DNA of 64,000 bases from Thiomicrospira sp. XS5 (GCF_001507555.1 NZ_LQBO01000001.1:62001-126000); one strand, 5' to 3'; shown: positions 53,209 to 62,904, numbered from the stretch's first letter. Made by a program: numbers and translations. The notes: generated by a model not told the origin, from the sequence alone.

Positions 53209-54581
53209 TGGAATTCCTCGCCCTGCTGTTATTCGCTTTGATTTTCATCGCCCTGATGACGGGCTTTCCGGTGGCCTTGACGCTTTCCGGCGTCTCGCTG
53301 ATTTTTGCCTTGGTCGCCGTCCAGTTCGGCTGGTTTGACCTGGCCTTTTTGCAAAGCATCCCCAACCGCATTTTCGGCATCATGACCAACCCAACGCTGA
53401 CGGCCGTACCGTTGTTCGTGTTCATGGGCATCATGCTGGAAAAATCCAAACTGGCCGAACAACTGCTCGGCACCATGGACGAAGTCATGCGCGGTTTCCG
53501 CGGCGGCCTTGGGCTGTCGGTCATTCTGGTCGGCGCGCTTTTGGCGGCCAGTACCGGCATCGTCGGCGCCACCGTGGTCACCATGGGCTTGCTGGCTTTG
53601 CCGACCATGCTCAAACAGGGCTATTGCCCGAAACTCGCCACCGGCACCATCTGCGCCGCCGGCACGCTGGGGCAGATTATTCCGCCGTCCATCATTTTGA
53701 TTCTATTGGGAGACGTTTTGTCCTCGGCTTATCAACAGGCGCAACTGGAACAAGGCATCTTCTCGCCGGAAACCCTATCGGTCGGTGATCTGTTTGTGGG
53801 CGCGCTTTTCCCGGGCATGCTATTGGTGGTGCTGTACATGGCGTATGTATTCGCCATGGCGGTGTTCCGCCCGCACACGGTACCGGCCGATGCGAATGCC
53901 ACGATTCCACCAGGCCTGGGCAAACGCGTCATTACCAGTTTGATTCCGCCGCTGGCGCTGATTGTATTGGTACTGGGCTCGATTCTCGGCGGCTTTTCCA
54001 CGCCAACCGAAGCCGCTTCTCTCGGCGCTTTGGGCGCGATGTTGCTGGCCGCCGCCAAAAAACGTTTAAACCTGCAACGCCTGCAAGAAGTGATGCGCGG
54101 CACCTTGCAGGTATCCAGCATGATTTTCCTGATTTTCATCGGCGCAGCCTTCTTCTCACTGACTTTCCGCGGGCTGGGCGGCGATGACTTGATGCACGAT
54201 TTCCTCACCAACTTGCCGGGCGGCGTTTTCACTGCCGTGCTGATGGTGATGGTGCTGATGTTCATTATCGGCTTCTTCCTCGATTTCATCGAAATCACTT
54301 ACATCATCGTGCCGGTGGTGGCGCCGATTCTGTTCATGATGGGCGTCGACCCGATCTGGCTGGGCATTATGATCGCCATCAACCTGCAAACCGCCTTCCT
54401 GACCCCGCCGTTCGGGTTCGCACTCTTTTATTTACGAGGCGTAACCCCGCCGTCGGTGGCGACCGTCGACATCTACAAAGGGGTGTTACCGTACATTCTG
54501 ATTCAGCTTTCAGTGCTGGTCATGCTGGCGGTTTGGCCGGAATTGGCGACCTGGTTGCCAAGTGTAATTTATCAAGACTAA
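53208..54581 (+). CDS. dctM: TRAP transporter large permease (DctM)
   Basis: 457 residues with about twelve membrane helices. DctM signatures: FALIFIALMTGFPVALTLSGVSLIFAL, VPLFVFMGIMLEKSKLAEQLLG, GGLGLSVILVGALLAASTGIVGATVVTMGLLALPTMLKQGY, GTLGQIIPPSIILILLGD, FSTPTEAASLGALGA, LDFIEITYIIVPVVAPI. Na+-driven uptake of a solute delivered by a DctP protein. A solute-binding gene of TRAP type is only seen 9 kb away at the window end, on the opposite strand. Confidence 0.95.
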   Translation: MEFLALLLFALIFIALMTGFPVALTLSGVSLIFALVAVQFGWFDLAFLQSIPNRIFGIMTNPTLTAVPLFVFMGIMLEKSKLAEQLLGTMDEVMRGFRGGLGLSVILVGALLAASTGIVGATVVTMGLLALPTMLKQGYCPKLATGTICAAGTLGQIIPPSIILILLGDVLSSAYQQAQLEQGIFSPETLSVGDLFVGALFPGMLLVVLYMAYVFAMAVFRPHTVPADANATIPPGLGKRVITSLIPPLALIVLVLGSILGGFSTPTEAASLGALGAMLLAAAKKRLNLQRLQEVMRGTLQVSSMIFLIFIGAAFFSLTFRGLGGDDLMHDFLTNLPGGVFTAVLMVMVLMFIIGFFLDFIEITYIIVPVVAPILFMMGVDPIWLGIMIAINLQTAFLTPPFGFALFYLRGVTPPSVATVDIYKGVLPYILIQLSVLVMLAVWPELATWLPSVIYQD

Positions 54582-54591
54582 AAAAAGATTC

Positions 54592-54618
54592 TTGACTCGG
54601 GTCAAAATGCGCTATGAT
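54592..54618 (+). promoter_or_regulatory. Promoter-like site with TTGAC inverted repeat
   Basis: TTGAC-TCGG-GTCAA (54592-54605) is a perfect inverted repeat overlapping a -35-like TTGACT, with TATGAT (54613-54618) after a short 15-bp spacer. May regulate the following c-di-GMP gene; the binder is unknown. Confidence 0.45.
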
Positions 54619-54679
54619 GAATAGCTATTGAGACCCAATCACATTTGTTGCACATTTATGAGAATGAAAGTCGAATCGA

Positions 54680-56794
54680 ATGCAGGCCACTGAACTCGAA
54701 GAAAGGCATTTAAAAGCCCTAAAACTTTCTCACCAGCAGACACTCGAAATCATCAACCGTTTCGAGCAAGGGGTTATTCTCTTCACTGCCGACGCCGATC
54801 CGATTCTTTTCAATGAAACCGTCAAGCGCTATTACCCCGAATTGGAGTCTTCCGAAAACGTTTTCGACGACATCGCGCTCTTTACTCAGAAACATCAAGG
54901 CCACCGTTTCGAGTTGAAAACCTGGCTAAGGCAACTGCACCAGAACATCGAATCCCCCCACCAGCAGGTCTGGTTAAAAAGCCCACAATCCAAAACATCG
55001 ATTCCGGTTCGGCTGCAAGCCTATTGGATCGATCTGCACACCACGCCGCACATTTTATTAATCGTCTCCGACCAAACATTACACACCCAGGTCACGGCAC
55101 AACGCAAACTGATGGAGGCCAGCTACGCCGGTCAGTTCGTCACCAATGCACAAGGCTATATCCTGCATCCGAATCTGGCCTTTTCCGGCTATACCGGATT
55201 GACGCAAACCGAACTGAACCGCATGACCTACATCGACTGGCTGCGCCAGCAGGTGTCGTTCAAAGTGCCGTTCGAAAAGGTCATTTCCGCGCTCTTGAAA
55301 GAACATTTTTGGACCGGCGAAGTGCAAATACACGCCTCCGAGGAAAATGTTTTCTACGCCGTCCTCAGCCTGTCCATGATTCTCGATGCGGAAAAAAACA
55401 TCGAGCACTTCGTCGGCCTGCTGCAAGACACCACCGACATCCGCGCCGCGCAAACCGAAATTCAGCAACTGGCTTATTTCGACAAACTGACCGGTTTACC
55501 CAACCAGACCTTACTGCACGACCGAATCGAACGCCTGCTGCAACAAACCGATTCGGAAACGCCTTACCATGCGTTGTACCTCATCAGCCTGGACGGGTTC
55601 AAATCCATTAACGACACCTTCGGTCATTGCACCGGCGACCAATTGCTATTGCAAGTTGCCCACAAACTCAAACAGACGTTACCGGAACAGGCCACACTGG
55701 CTCGCATGGGCGGCGGCAACTTCTCGGTCCTCTACCCGAGTCAATTGCAAGATGAAGCCTTATCGAAACAAGATATCGCCCGTTATTCCGAAGCCTTACT
55801 GGAGTTAATCGACGATCGCTACAAGTTGGAAGACGGTTCCGTACACACTTCGGCCAGCATCGGTATTTGTCCTTTCGCCTTAAACGATGCCGTGCAATAC
55901 GACAGCGACCAACTGACCCGCCACACCAATATGGCAATGTACGAAGCCAAAAAACTGGGCGGCAACCAAGCCTATTTGTTTGAAGACACCTTAATGCAAC
56001 GCGCCAAACGCCGTTTGGAGCTGATCGAAGCGCTCAACCACTCGGAATTGGACGACGAATTCCAAATGTATTTCCAACCGCAGGTGAACCGCGAAGGTCG
56101 CGTCGTCTCGGCAGAAACGCTGTTACGCTGGTTTCACCCGACACTGGGGCTGGTTTCGCCGGCCAAGTTCATTCCGGTGGCCGAAGAAGGCCGGCAAATC
56201 ATCAAAATCGGTCTTTGGGTGTTACACAAAGCGTTTCTGCAAGCCCGCGCCTGGAACGCCAAATACTGCGACATCCGCATCGCCATCAACGTCAGCCCGG
56301 TGCAATTCCACGAGCAAAGCTTTATCGAGATGATCATCGGCCTCATCAAATTCACCCAGGTCAATCCGCACAACATCACCCTGGAATTAACCGAAGGCGT
56401 GCTCATCAAAAACGCCAAGTTGGCCTTGCAGAAAATCCAGCACCTGGTCAGCCTCGGCTTTGAAGTGTCGATTGACGACTTCGGCACCGGCTACTCCTCC
56501 TTGAGCTATTTGCAGAAGCTGCCATTGCATGAATTGAAAATCGACAAAAGCTTTATTTCCGACGTGCCCGGCAATATCGACGACGAGGCGATTATCACCT
56601 CCATTGTCCAACTGGCGGCCAGCAAACAACTCAAAATCGTGGCCGAAGGGGTTGAAACCCAAGCTCAGGCCGATTACCTGAACGCCCTCTATCCGGAGAT
56701 TTTGCAGCAAGGATATCTCTACGGTAAGCCCTTGCCCGCCGACGAGTTCGAAGAAAAATTCGTCCGGCCGCAAGCCAATAATAAAACCGCTTAA
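54680..56794 (+). CDS. PAS/degenerate GGDEF/EAL protein, probable c-di-GMP phosphodiesterase
   Basis: 704 residues, no membrane helix. Two PAS-like regions (about 15-125 and 145-255), GGDEF-fold domain (about 262-425) and EAL domain (about 440-690). The cyclase motif is degraded to GGGNF (ARMGGGNFSVL) and there is no RxxD site, so cyclase activity is unlikely; such domains often bind GTP and regulate the EAL partner. The EAL motif is ETL with the Glu retained, and the key residues in INVSPVQF, LELTEG, SIDDFGTGYSSLSYLQ, IDKSF and AEGVET are present, so it should hydrolyse c-di-GMP. Soluble sensor-type enzyme; signal unknown. Confidence 0.93.
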   Translation: MQATELEERHLKALKLSHQQTLEIINRFEQGVILFTADADPILFNETVKRYYPELESSENVFDDIALFTQKHQGHRFELKTWLRQLHQNIESPHQQVWLKSPQSKTSIPVRLQAYWIDLHTTPHILLIVSDQTLHTQVTAQRKLMEASYAGQFVTNAQGYILHPNLAFSGYTGLTQTELNRMTYIDWLRQQVSFKVPFEKVISALLKEHFWTGEVQIHASEENVFYAVLSLSMILDAEKNIEHFVGLLQDTTDIRAAQTEIQQLAYFDKLTGLPNQTLLHDRIERLLQQTDSETPYHALYLISLDGFKSINDTFGHCTGDQLLLQVAHKLKQTLPEQATLARMGGGNFSVLYPSQLQDEALSKQDIARYSEALLELIDDRYKLEDGSVHTSASIGICPFALNDAVQYDSDQLTRHTNMAMYEAKKLGGNQAYLFEDTLMQRAKRRLELIEALNHSELDDEFQMYFQPQVNREGRVVSAETLLRWFHPTLGLVSPAKFIPVAEEGRQIIKIGLWVLHKAFLQARAWNAKYCDIRIAINVSPVQFHEQSFIEMIIGLIKFTQVNPHNITLELTEGVLIKNAKLALQKIQHLVSLGFEVSIDDFGTGYSSLSYLQKLPLHELKIDKSFISDVPGNIDDEAIITSIVQLAASKQLKIVAEGVETQAQADYLNALYPEILQQGYLYGKPLPADEFEEKFVRPQANNKTA

Positions 56795-57117
56795 GAGTGC
56801 GAACCTCACCGCACTTAACCCGATTTTCACCAGGCCTGGTGATTTTCGATGGTTCCCTGATTTTCGCGCACAACCCAAATAAAAACAGATATTTATTTCC
56901 AATTAAGGTAGAATGCCCGCTTCTTAGGAATCTTGATGCAAAACGCCGGATTCCGATACTTTGATATGCCTGCCTGATCGTTATTCATTTTGAGATGCTC
57001 GACACAACCACATCTCATCTACTGGGGATTCGCAACTGAGATTGCAAACAGGGTGGCATTGATTCCGACTTTGCCCGAGAACAAACACAAAGTCGCCACC
57101 ATGAAAAAGGAAACCTC
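56795..57117. promoter_or_regulatory. Leader region of DEAD-box helicase gene
   Basis: Starts with a 16-bp palindrome TCACCAGGCCTGGTGA (56827-56842) plus TTTT, a probable terminator of the preceding gene. Before the helicase start an 8-bp perfect stem CGACTTTG (57066-57073) / CAAAGTCG (57088-57095), extended by GGTGGC / GCCACC, and a 6-codon open frame at 57101-57121 overlapping the start (ATGA) suggest a structured leader. Confidence 0.5.
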
Positions 57118-58815
57118 ATGAATACCGAGATCAAATTTGCCGATCTAGGGCTCTCTGCGCCCATTTTAAAAACCCTGACCGAAATCGGTTACGAAACGCC
57201 GTCCCCGATTCAGGCCCAAGCCATTCCGGTGCTACTGCAAGGCGGCGACATTCTGGGCATGGCCCAAACCGGAACGGGGAAAACCGCCGCTTTCGCGTTG
57301 CCGATTCTGTCCAATATCGATTTGAAACAAAAGTCACCGCAAGTGCTGGTGCTGGCCCCAACACGTGAACTCGCCATCCAGGTCGCCGAAGCCTTCCAGA
57401 CCTTCTCACGCGGCATCAAAGGCCTGCACGTCCTGCCAATTTACGGCGGGTCGGAATACGGCTCACAAATTCGCGCCCTGAAACGCGGCGTTCACGTCGT
57501 GGTGGGCACGCCGGGTCGCGTCATGGACCACATTAAAAAAGGCACCTTGAAGCTGGACGAATTGCGCGCTATGGTGTTGGACGAAGCCGACGAAATGTTG
57601 CGCATGGGCTTTATCGACGACGTCGAATGGATTCTGAAACACACGCCGGATTCGCGTCAAATTGCACTGTTTTCCGCCACCATGCCGAAAGAAGTGCATC
57701 GCATTGCCAACACTTACTTAAAAGACCCGACCGAAGTCATTATCAAGCAAAAAAGCTCGACGGCGTCCACCATTGACCAGAAATACTGGCTGGTGAGCGG
57801 CCTGCATAAGCTGGATGCGTTGACCCGTATTCTGGAAGCCGAAGAATTCGACGGCATCATTATTTTCGTGCGCACCAAGACCGCCACGGTCGAACTGGCC
57901 GAAAAACTTGAAGCCCGTGGCTACGCGGCGGCCGCCTTGAACGGCGACATTGCCCAGAACCAGCGGGAACGTATCGTCGACCAGTTAAAATCCGGTAAGC
58001 TGGATATCCTGATCGCCACCGACGTGGTAGCGCGTGGTTTGGACGTCGAGCGCATCAGCCACGTCATCAACTACGACATCCCTTACGACAACGAATCTTA
58101 CGTGCACCGTATCGGCCGTACCGGTCGTGCCGGCCGTAGCGGCACCGCCATTTTGTTTGTGGCACCGCGTGAACGTCGCCTGTTGCGCTCCATCGAAGCG
58201 TCCACCAAAAAGAAAATTCCGCAGATGGAATTGCCAACGGCGCAAGAAATCAACGATACGCGCATCGTGCGCTTTAAAGATAAGATCGTCGACGCCGTTC
58301 AAAACGGTGACTTGGATTTCTATCAGAAAATGGTGGAAAACATCGAAAGCGAACAGAACATTCCGGCCATCGAAATTGCGGCAGGCCTGGCCAAATTGTT
58401 GCAAGGCGACGTGCCTTTCTTCCTGGACGAAAAACCGATTAAGAAAGCGGAGTTTTCCGACCGTGGCGACCGCAATCGTCGCGAACGAAGCGACCGCAAC
58501 CCACGTGGACGCCGCCAGAGCCCACCAAACGAAGGCATGGAACGTTTCCGCATCGAAGTGGGCCGTCAACACGGCGTCAAGCCGGGCAACATCATCGGCT
58601 GCATTGCCAATGAAGCCGGTTTGGACGGTGAACACATCCAGAAACTGAACATTGAAGATGCTTACAGCTTGGTGGACTTGCCGTCTCAAATGCCAAAAGA
58701 TATTTTCACCGATTTGAAAAAAGCTTGGGTGTGCGGACAACAGCTTCGCATCACACGCGTGAAAGAAGTGGCCAACAGCGCCAAACGTCGCCTTAAACCA
58801 CGCAAAAAACACTAA
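57118..58815 (+). CDS. deaD: DEAD-box RNA helicase (DeaD/CsdA-like)
   Basis: 565 residues. All helicase motifs are visible: Q motif (LGLSAPILKTLTEIGYETPSPIQ), AQTGTGKT, PTRELAIQ, TPGRVMDH, DEAD, SAT, IIFVRTKTAT, ARGLDVERISHVINYD and HRIGRTGRAGR. The C-terminal RNA-binding domain of the DbpA/CsdA type (RFRIEVGRQHGVKPGNIIGCIANEAGLDGEHIQKL) follows an Arg-rich linker (about 450-470). Functions in ribosome assembly and mRNA decay, often cold induced. AAAGGAA lies before the start; a six-codon leader frame overlaps it. Shorter than E. coli DeaD (629). Confidence 0.94.
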   Translation: MNTEIKFADLGLSAPILKTLTEIGYETPSPIQAQAIPVLLQGGDILGMAQTGTGKTAAFALPILSNIDLKQKSPQVLVLAPTRELAIQVAEAFQTFSRGIKGLHVLPIYGGSEYGSQIRALKRGVHVVVGTPGRVMDHIKKGTLKLDELRAMVLDEADEMLRMGFIDDVEWILKHTPDSRQIALFSATMPKEVHRIANTYLKDPTEVIIKQKSSTASTIDQKYWLVSGLHKLDALTRILEAEEFDGIIIFVRTKTATVELAEKLEARGYAAAALNGDIAQNQRERIVDQLKSGKLDILIATDVVARGLDVERISHVINYDIPYDNESYVHRIGRTGRAGRSGTAILFVAPRERRLLRSIEASTKKKIPQMELPTAQEINDTRIVRFKDKIVDAVQNGDLDFYQKMVENIESEQNIPAIEIAAGLAKLLQGDVPFFLDEKPIKKAEFSDRGDRNRRERSDRNPRGRRQSPPNEGMERFRIEVGRQHGVKPGNIIGCIANEAGLDGEHIQKLNIEDAYSLVDLPSQMPKDIFTDLKKAWVCGQQLRITRVKEVANSAKRRLKPRKKH

Positions 58816-58880
58816 CCCCTTATTTTAAAAAGGGTTTTCGGACTCTCATTTCACAATGGCGGGCACCGCTCTCTCAGGTG
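58814..58880 (+). terminator. Terminator region after deaD
   Basis: AACCC...GGGTTTT hairpin at 58814-58836 overlapping the stop, then a second GC-rich hairpin (GCGGGCACC ... GGTGCTCGC) near 58860-58886. Confidence 0.6.
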
Positions 58881-59048
58881 CTCGCTTTCCGTCCATACGC
58901 ATATTAACTAAATTATTGATTTTAAATTATTTTCATTAATATTAATCATAATAATTTGTCTATGCAGATTCATAAAAGTTTCTTTGTTGTTGGCCTGAAA
59001 CCATAGTAAAATTAAGGAGAAATGAGGAAAAAAAGAGGAACAAGGGTC

Positions 59049-61610
59049 ATGTTCAAAACCATCCGCGCCAAGTTACTTGGTAGCTTTATTCTTTTGACCG
59101 TTCTGGTCATCGGGATGTCAATTTTCAGTATCACTCAAACCAACAAATCCGCCGACGGTTTCAAAGATTACCGTGAAATGGCCATTGACGGTACCGTTGC
59201 CAGCGAGGTTCAATCCAATATGCTGATGGTGCGTTTGAACGTACTGGATTACATGGCGCGTCCAGCCGACGATAAGGTTAAAGGGTTCCAAAAATATTAC
59301 GATCAGACGGAACAGATCATCCAGCAAGCGCAAACCCAAATTCAAGACCCCACCCGGGCCAAGCTGGTTGACCAAGTGGAAGACGGTCTTGCTCAATACG
59401 ACAAAGGGTTTGAGGAAATCCAGGCCTTAGTCGCACAACGCGATGAGATTGTCTTCAACAACCTTAATGCCAACGGCCCGAAAATGGAACATCTCCTCAC
59501 CAGCGTACAGCGTAACGCACGGGAAGACGGGGACCCGGAAGCCGCATTTGCCGCCGCGGAAGGCTTAAGAACCTTGCTTTTGGCGCGCATCTATACCGTC
59601 AAATTCATTGAAGCCAACCTCAAAGAAGACATGGACCGTGTTCTATCGGAGTTTGCGAACCTGGATCGAGACATGCATGTACTGCAAGACAGCATTCAAA
59701 ACCCGGTGCGTGTCGATCAATTAAACCAGTTGTTTGCCTTGACCGAAACCTATACCAATGGCGTCAAAGCGTTGAACGAAACCATTACCACCCGTAATGA
59801 AATCTACGACACCCAGTTGGCGGTCATCGGGCCGCAAATCGCCGCTTGGTCAGAAGACATCAAATCCTCCATCCGAGCTGAACAGGATCGCATCGGGCCG
59901 ATGGTACAGGCCTTGAATGAGAACATCATCAGCACCTTGATTGTGATTTCCATTATCATCGCCATCTTGTCAACACTGGTGGCCATTTTCATTCCACGTA
60001 CCATTGCCAACGGCTTGAGCAGCATCCAGCAAAATCTGGCCAACGTCAGCGATACCGGTGACTTCTCGATTCGTGCCAATGAAAGCCGTCAGGATGAAAT
60101 CGGTGCCATGGGGCACTCGGTCAACCAGCTGCTGGCTAATATGCAAGGCGCCATCAACGAAGCCAACAAAGTGGTCTCGGCCATCGCGAAAGGCCAATTC
60201 GACCAGCGCGTGGAAATGGACTTGAACGGTGACTTGAATACCTTAAAAGAAGGCATCAACAACTCCGCCGATTCCGTGGATGAAACCATGCGTGAACTGG
60301 GTCAAGTGATGCAATCCATGAACGATGGTAACTTCGACGTTTCCATGAACGTCCAGGTTGAAGGCGACTTCCTGAGAATGGTCAATAATGTCAGCTCGAC
60401 TATGGAGGCTTTGAACCAAACCATCAGCGGCATCATCTCGGTGATGGACGCCATGCAACAAGGTCAGTTCGAACATCGCGTTAATGTCGAAGCCAAAGGG
60501 GATTTGTTGCGCTTGAAAAACGGCATCAACGTCTCGATGGAAGCCTTGGAAAACGCCATTCAAGACGTGACCCGAGTGGTGGTTTCCCAATCCGAGGGCG
60601 ACTTGACCCACAACATCACCGCCGATTACCACGGTGAGCTGAAAACCCTGAAAGACGCGGTCAACACCTCTGCGGCCAAACTGACCGAAGTGGTTTCACA
60701 AGCGGTCAACGCCACCAACGTGGTCAGCACAGCGTCTTCGGAAGTCTCACAAGGTTCTATGGACTTGAGTCAGCGCGTACAGGAACAGGCGGCCGCGCTG
60801 GAAGAAACCTCTTCGACGATGGAAGAAATGAACTCGGCGGTTCAGAACAACACCGAACACGCCAAACAAGCGACCGATGTCGCGCACCAAGTTCAAAAGA
60901 AATCGACCGAAGGTTCCGAAGTCATGCAGGAAACCATCCAGGCCATGAACGCCATTCAGGAATCCAGCCACAAAATTTCGGAAATCGTGACTTTGATTGA
61001 CGGCATTGCTTTCCAAACCAACCTGTTGGCCTTGAACGCCGCGGTGGAAGCCGCCCGTGCCGGTGAGCACGGTCGCGGGTTTGCAGTGGTGGCGGGTGAA
61101 GTCCGAGCGTTGGCGCAAAAATCCGCCGACGCCGCTAAAGACATCACCAACCTGATTAACGAAAGTGTCACCCGTATTGACCAAGGCACCAAACTGGCTT
61201 CCGAGTCCGGTGAAGTATTGAGCACCATCAACCACTCCGTGGACGAAGTGGCTCAAATGATTGAGCAGATTGCCCAGGCATCGGTTCAGCAGATGGAAGG
61301 CATCGAGCAGGTGCACCGTGCCATCAGCCAAATTGACGAAGTCACTCAACAGAACGCCGCATTGGTCGAAGAGACTTCGGCCGCCGCAGAAAGCATGAGT
61401 GAACAATCCGACATTCTGGCCAGAGACATGTCGTTCTTCAAAACCGGCAAAGCGGCTCAAATTGCCGCGCCGAAAGCGTCCGGTTCAAAGGCGGCCTTAC
61501 CGGCCCCGAAAAAAGCCGACGCCAAGCCGGCCGACAAACCGGAACCGGTTCGCAGCCCAAATAAACCGTCTGCATCACCATCACAAGATGATGAATGGGG
61601 AGAATTCTAA
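59049..61610 (+). CDS. Methyl-accepting chemotaxis protein with 4HB sensor, poly-HAMP and CheR-type tether
   Basis: 853 residues from MFKTIRAKLLGSF; a start nine codons earlier (59022) has AAGGAG but spaced too close. TM1 (about 8-28), a helical periplasmic domain (about 30-270, with IEANLKEDMDRVLSEFANLDRDMHVLQD), TM2 (IISTLIVISIIIAILSTLVAIFI, near 285), then HAMP and three to four more HAMP-like repeats (GDFSIRANESRQDEIG, GQFDQRVEMDLNGDLNTLKEGIN, GNFDVSMNVQVEGDFLRM, GQFEHRVNVEAKGDLLRLKNGIN, GDLTHNITADYHGELKTL). Signalling tip: [36 protein letters not shown]. The last five residues EWGEF fit the xWxxF docking motif for CheR/CheB, joined by an Ala/Pro/Lys-rich linker. Confidence 0.94.
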   Translation: MFKTIRAKLLGSFILLTVLVIGMSIFSITQTNKSADGFKDYREMAIDGTVASEVQSNMLMVRLNVLDYMARPADDKVKGFQKYYDQTEQIIQQAQTQIQDPTRAKLVDQVEDGLAQYDKGFEEIQALVAQRDEIVFNNLNANGPKMEHLLTSVQRNAREDGDPEAAFAAAEGLRTLLLARIYTVKFIEANLKEDMDRVLSEFANLDRDMHVLQDSIQNPVRVDQLNQLFALTETYTNGVKALNETITTRNEIYDTQLAVIGPQIAAWSEDIKSSIRAEQDRIGPMVQALNENIISTLIVISIIIAILSTLVAIFIPRTIANGLSSIQQNLANVSDTGDFSIRANESRQDEIGAMGHSVNQLLANMQGAINEANKVVSAIAKGQFDQRVEMDLNGDLNTLKEGINNSADSVDETMRELGQVMQSMNDGNFDVSMNVQVEGDFLRMVNNVSSTMEALNQTISGIISVMDAMQQGQFEHRVNVEAKGDLLRLKNGINVSMEALENAIQDVTRVVVSQSEGDLTHNITADYHGELKTLKDAVNTSAAKLTEVVSQAVNATNVVSTASSEVSQGSMDLSQRVQEQAAALEETSSTMEEMNSAVQNNTEHAKQATDVAHQVQKKSTEGSEVMQETIQAMNAIQESSHKISEIVTLIDGIAFQTNLLALNAAVEAARAGEHGRGFAVVAGEVRALAQKSADAAKDITNLINESVTRIDQGTKLASESGEVLSTINHSVDEVAQMIEQIAQASVQQMEGIEQVHRAISQIDEVTQQNAALVEETSAAAESMSEQSDILARDMSFFKTGKAAQIAAPKASGSKAALPAPKKADAKPADKPEPVRSPNKPSASPSQDDEWGEF

Positions 61611-61637
61611 CACCCTGTTCTTCTCAGACACCCCCAT

Positions 61638-61667
61638 AAAAAAGGCCGACAATTGTCGGCCTTTTTT
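61638..61667. terminator. Bidirectional terminator
   Basis: A perfect inverted repeat (A6-GGCCGAC-AATT-GTCGGCC-T6) between two convergent genes, with T runs on both strands. Confidence 0.95.
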
Positions 61668-61693
61668 ATTTCTGCTTTATCCCGTCAGGATAA

Positions 61694-62662
61694 TCACTCC
61701 AAATACAGATAATAGGAACCGGGTTTCAGTTCCGTTAACGGGCTCAGCAAATTGGTTCGAATCAAGTTCATTTCCGGGGCCACGCTCCCATTCACCATAT
61801 TCGGAGAATAGGCATTGGCGTTAACGTTGGCCTCAAAACGATAGGTCACGAGATCACAGCGCTTGCCCCCCGCCATTTGGCAAGCTTGCTTGGACGCGCC
61901 GGACAAATACCCGACCGAATCCACCAACCCGGCTTGCACCGCATCTTTGCCTAAATAGACTTTGGCGGTTTTAATGGCCGTCATCTGCTCATCGGTCAAG
62001 CCACGCTCGGTTTTCACCAAACCGTAAAAACGTTGTGCCATATCATCAATCAAGCCTTGCAGATAGGTATCCTCTTCCGGCGTCATACGGCGGAACGGCG
62101 AACCGGTATCTTTATTCGGCCCGGTTTTATAGGTTTTCACTTCCACCCCGATTTTATCGGACAACCCGACCACATTCGGTAAAATGGTAATCACCCCGAC
62201 CGAACCGGTTAAGGACGTCGGGTGCACTTGAATATGATCCGAGGCCAGCGCTAAATAATAAGCCCCCGAAGCCCCCACATCCATCATTTGCACATACAAG
62301 GTTTTGCCGGTGCGTTTTTTAAAAGACTTGAGTTCGTGATAGAAAATGTCACTGGTGGTCACACCGCCGCCGGGCGAATTCACCTTCAGCAGCACCGCTT
62401 TAATGTCGTCATCCTTCTCCGCCCGACGCAATTGCATCATCACCTTATCGAGCAACCCCGGCGAGCTGTCCAAAAACCCTTTGGACGGTTCATTGGAAAT
62501 CGCGCCTTCCACCGGAATCATCAGCACCTTACCGTCCGACCCATCGACTTTTTCCACAACTTGTTCTTTCAAGGGTTCGTCGTAACTCGGACCCAATTTA
62601 ATCGTAGCGCAGCCTGACAATAGGCTCGCCCCCAATAATGCCACAGCGGTTTTCTTGAACAT
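61694..62662 (-). CDS. S49 family (SppA-like) lipoprotein peptidase
   Basis: 322 residues. Signal peptide with lipobox LLSGCATI, so membrane anchored at the periplasmic face. S49 core: VLMIPVEGAI, AVLLKVNSPGGGVTTSDIFYHELKSFKKRTGKTLYVQMMDVGASGAYYLALASDHI with the nucleophile Ser in GASGAYY, LTGSVGVI and the catalytic Lys region YKTGPNKDTGSPFRRM. It is the short single-domain form (E. coli SppA is 618 residues). Cleaves signal peptides or membrane protein fragments. AGGAGAAAA precedes the start. Confidence 0.92.
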   Translation of the reverse strand: MFKKTAVALLGASLLSGCATIKLGPSYDEPLKEQVVEKVDGSDGKVLMIPVEGAISNEPSKGFLDSSPGLLDKVMMQLRRAEKDDDIKAVLLKVNSPGGGVTTSDIFYHELKSFKKRTGKTLYVQMMDVGASGAYYLALASDHIQVHPTSLTGSVGVITILPNVVGLSDKIGVEVKTYKTGPNKDTGSPFRRMTPEEDTYLQGLIDDMAQRFYGLVKTERGLTDEQMTAIKTAKVYLGKDAVQAGLVDSVGYLSGASKQACQMAGGKRCDLVTYRFEANVNANAYSPNMVNGSVAPEMNLIRTNLLSPLTELKPGSYYLYLE

Positions 62663-62904
62663 GGGTTTTCTCCTGTTTAACGGCTTTCAGTTTACCGTTT
62701 TTCCAGCCAGTGTAAAAATAACAAAACGTTTTTGAAAGGGTCTTTGATAAGGCAAGAACACGCACAAAAAAGCCCAGCGCTGAATCAGGGCCGGGCCGTG
62801 CTTGGAGAGCAATGAAAGACCAACCGGCATACCATGCCGGAAGGCCCTTTAAAAAAACGGGCAACCCCGCGAGCCCTGCCAATCAGCAGGACGATAAAAT
62901 CAAA
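62663..62904. other. Intergenic gap, nothing gene-like
   Basis: 242 bp with GC-rich short hairpins (GCAACCCCGCGAGCCCTGCC...) and the AAAAAAGCCC stretch near 62765, possibly a terminator on the minus strand for the small secreted protein gene. No gene supported. Confidence 0.4.

Noticed and set aside
58034-58648. 204-codon frame within deaD in another phase
   Set aside because: Arginine/serine-rich out-of-frame translation of a conserved gene.
57985-58812. 275-codon leftward frame antisense to deaD
   Set aside because: Lies opposite conserved helicase motifs; no independent signals.
60747-61460. 237-codon leftward frame antisense to the chemoreceptor
   Set aside because: Mirror of the MCP signalling domain coding strand; no ribosome site and no domain.
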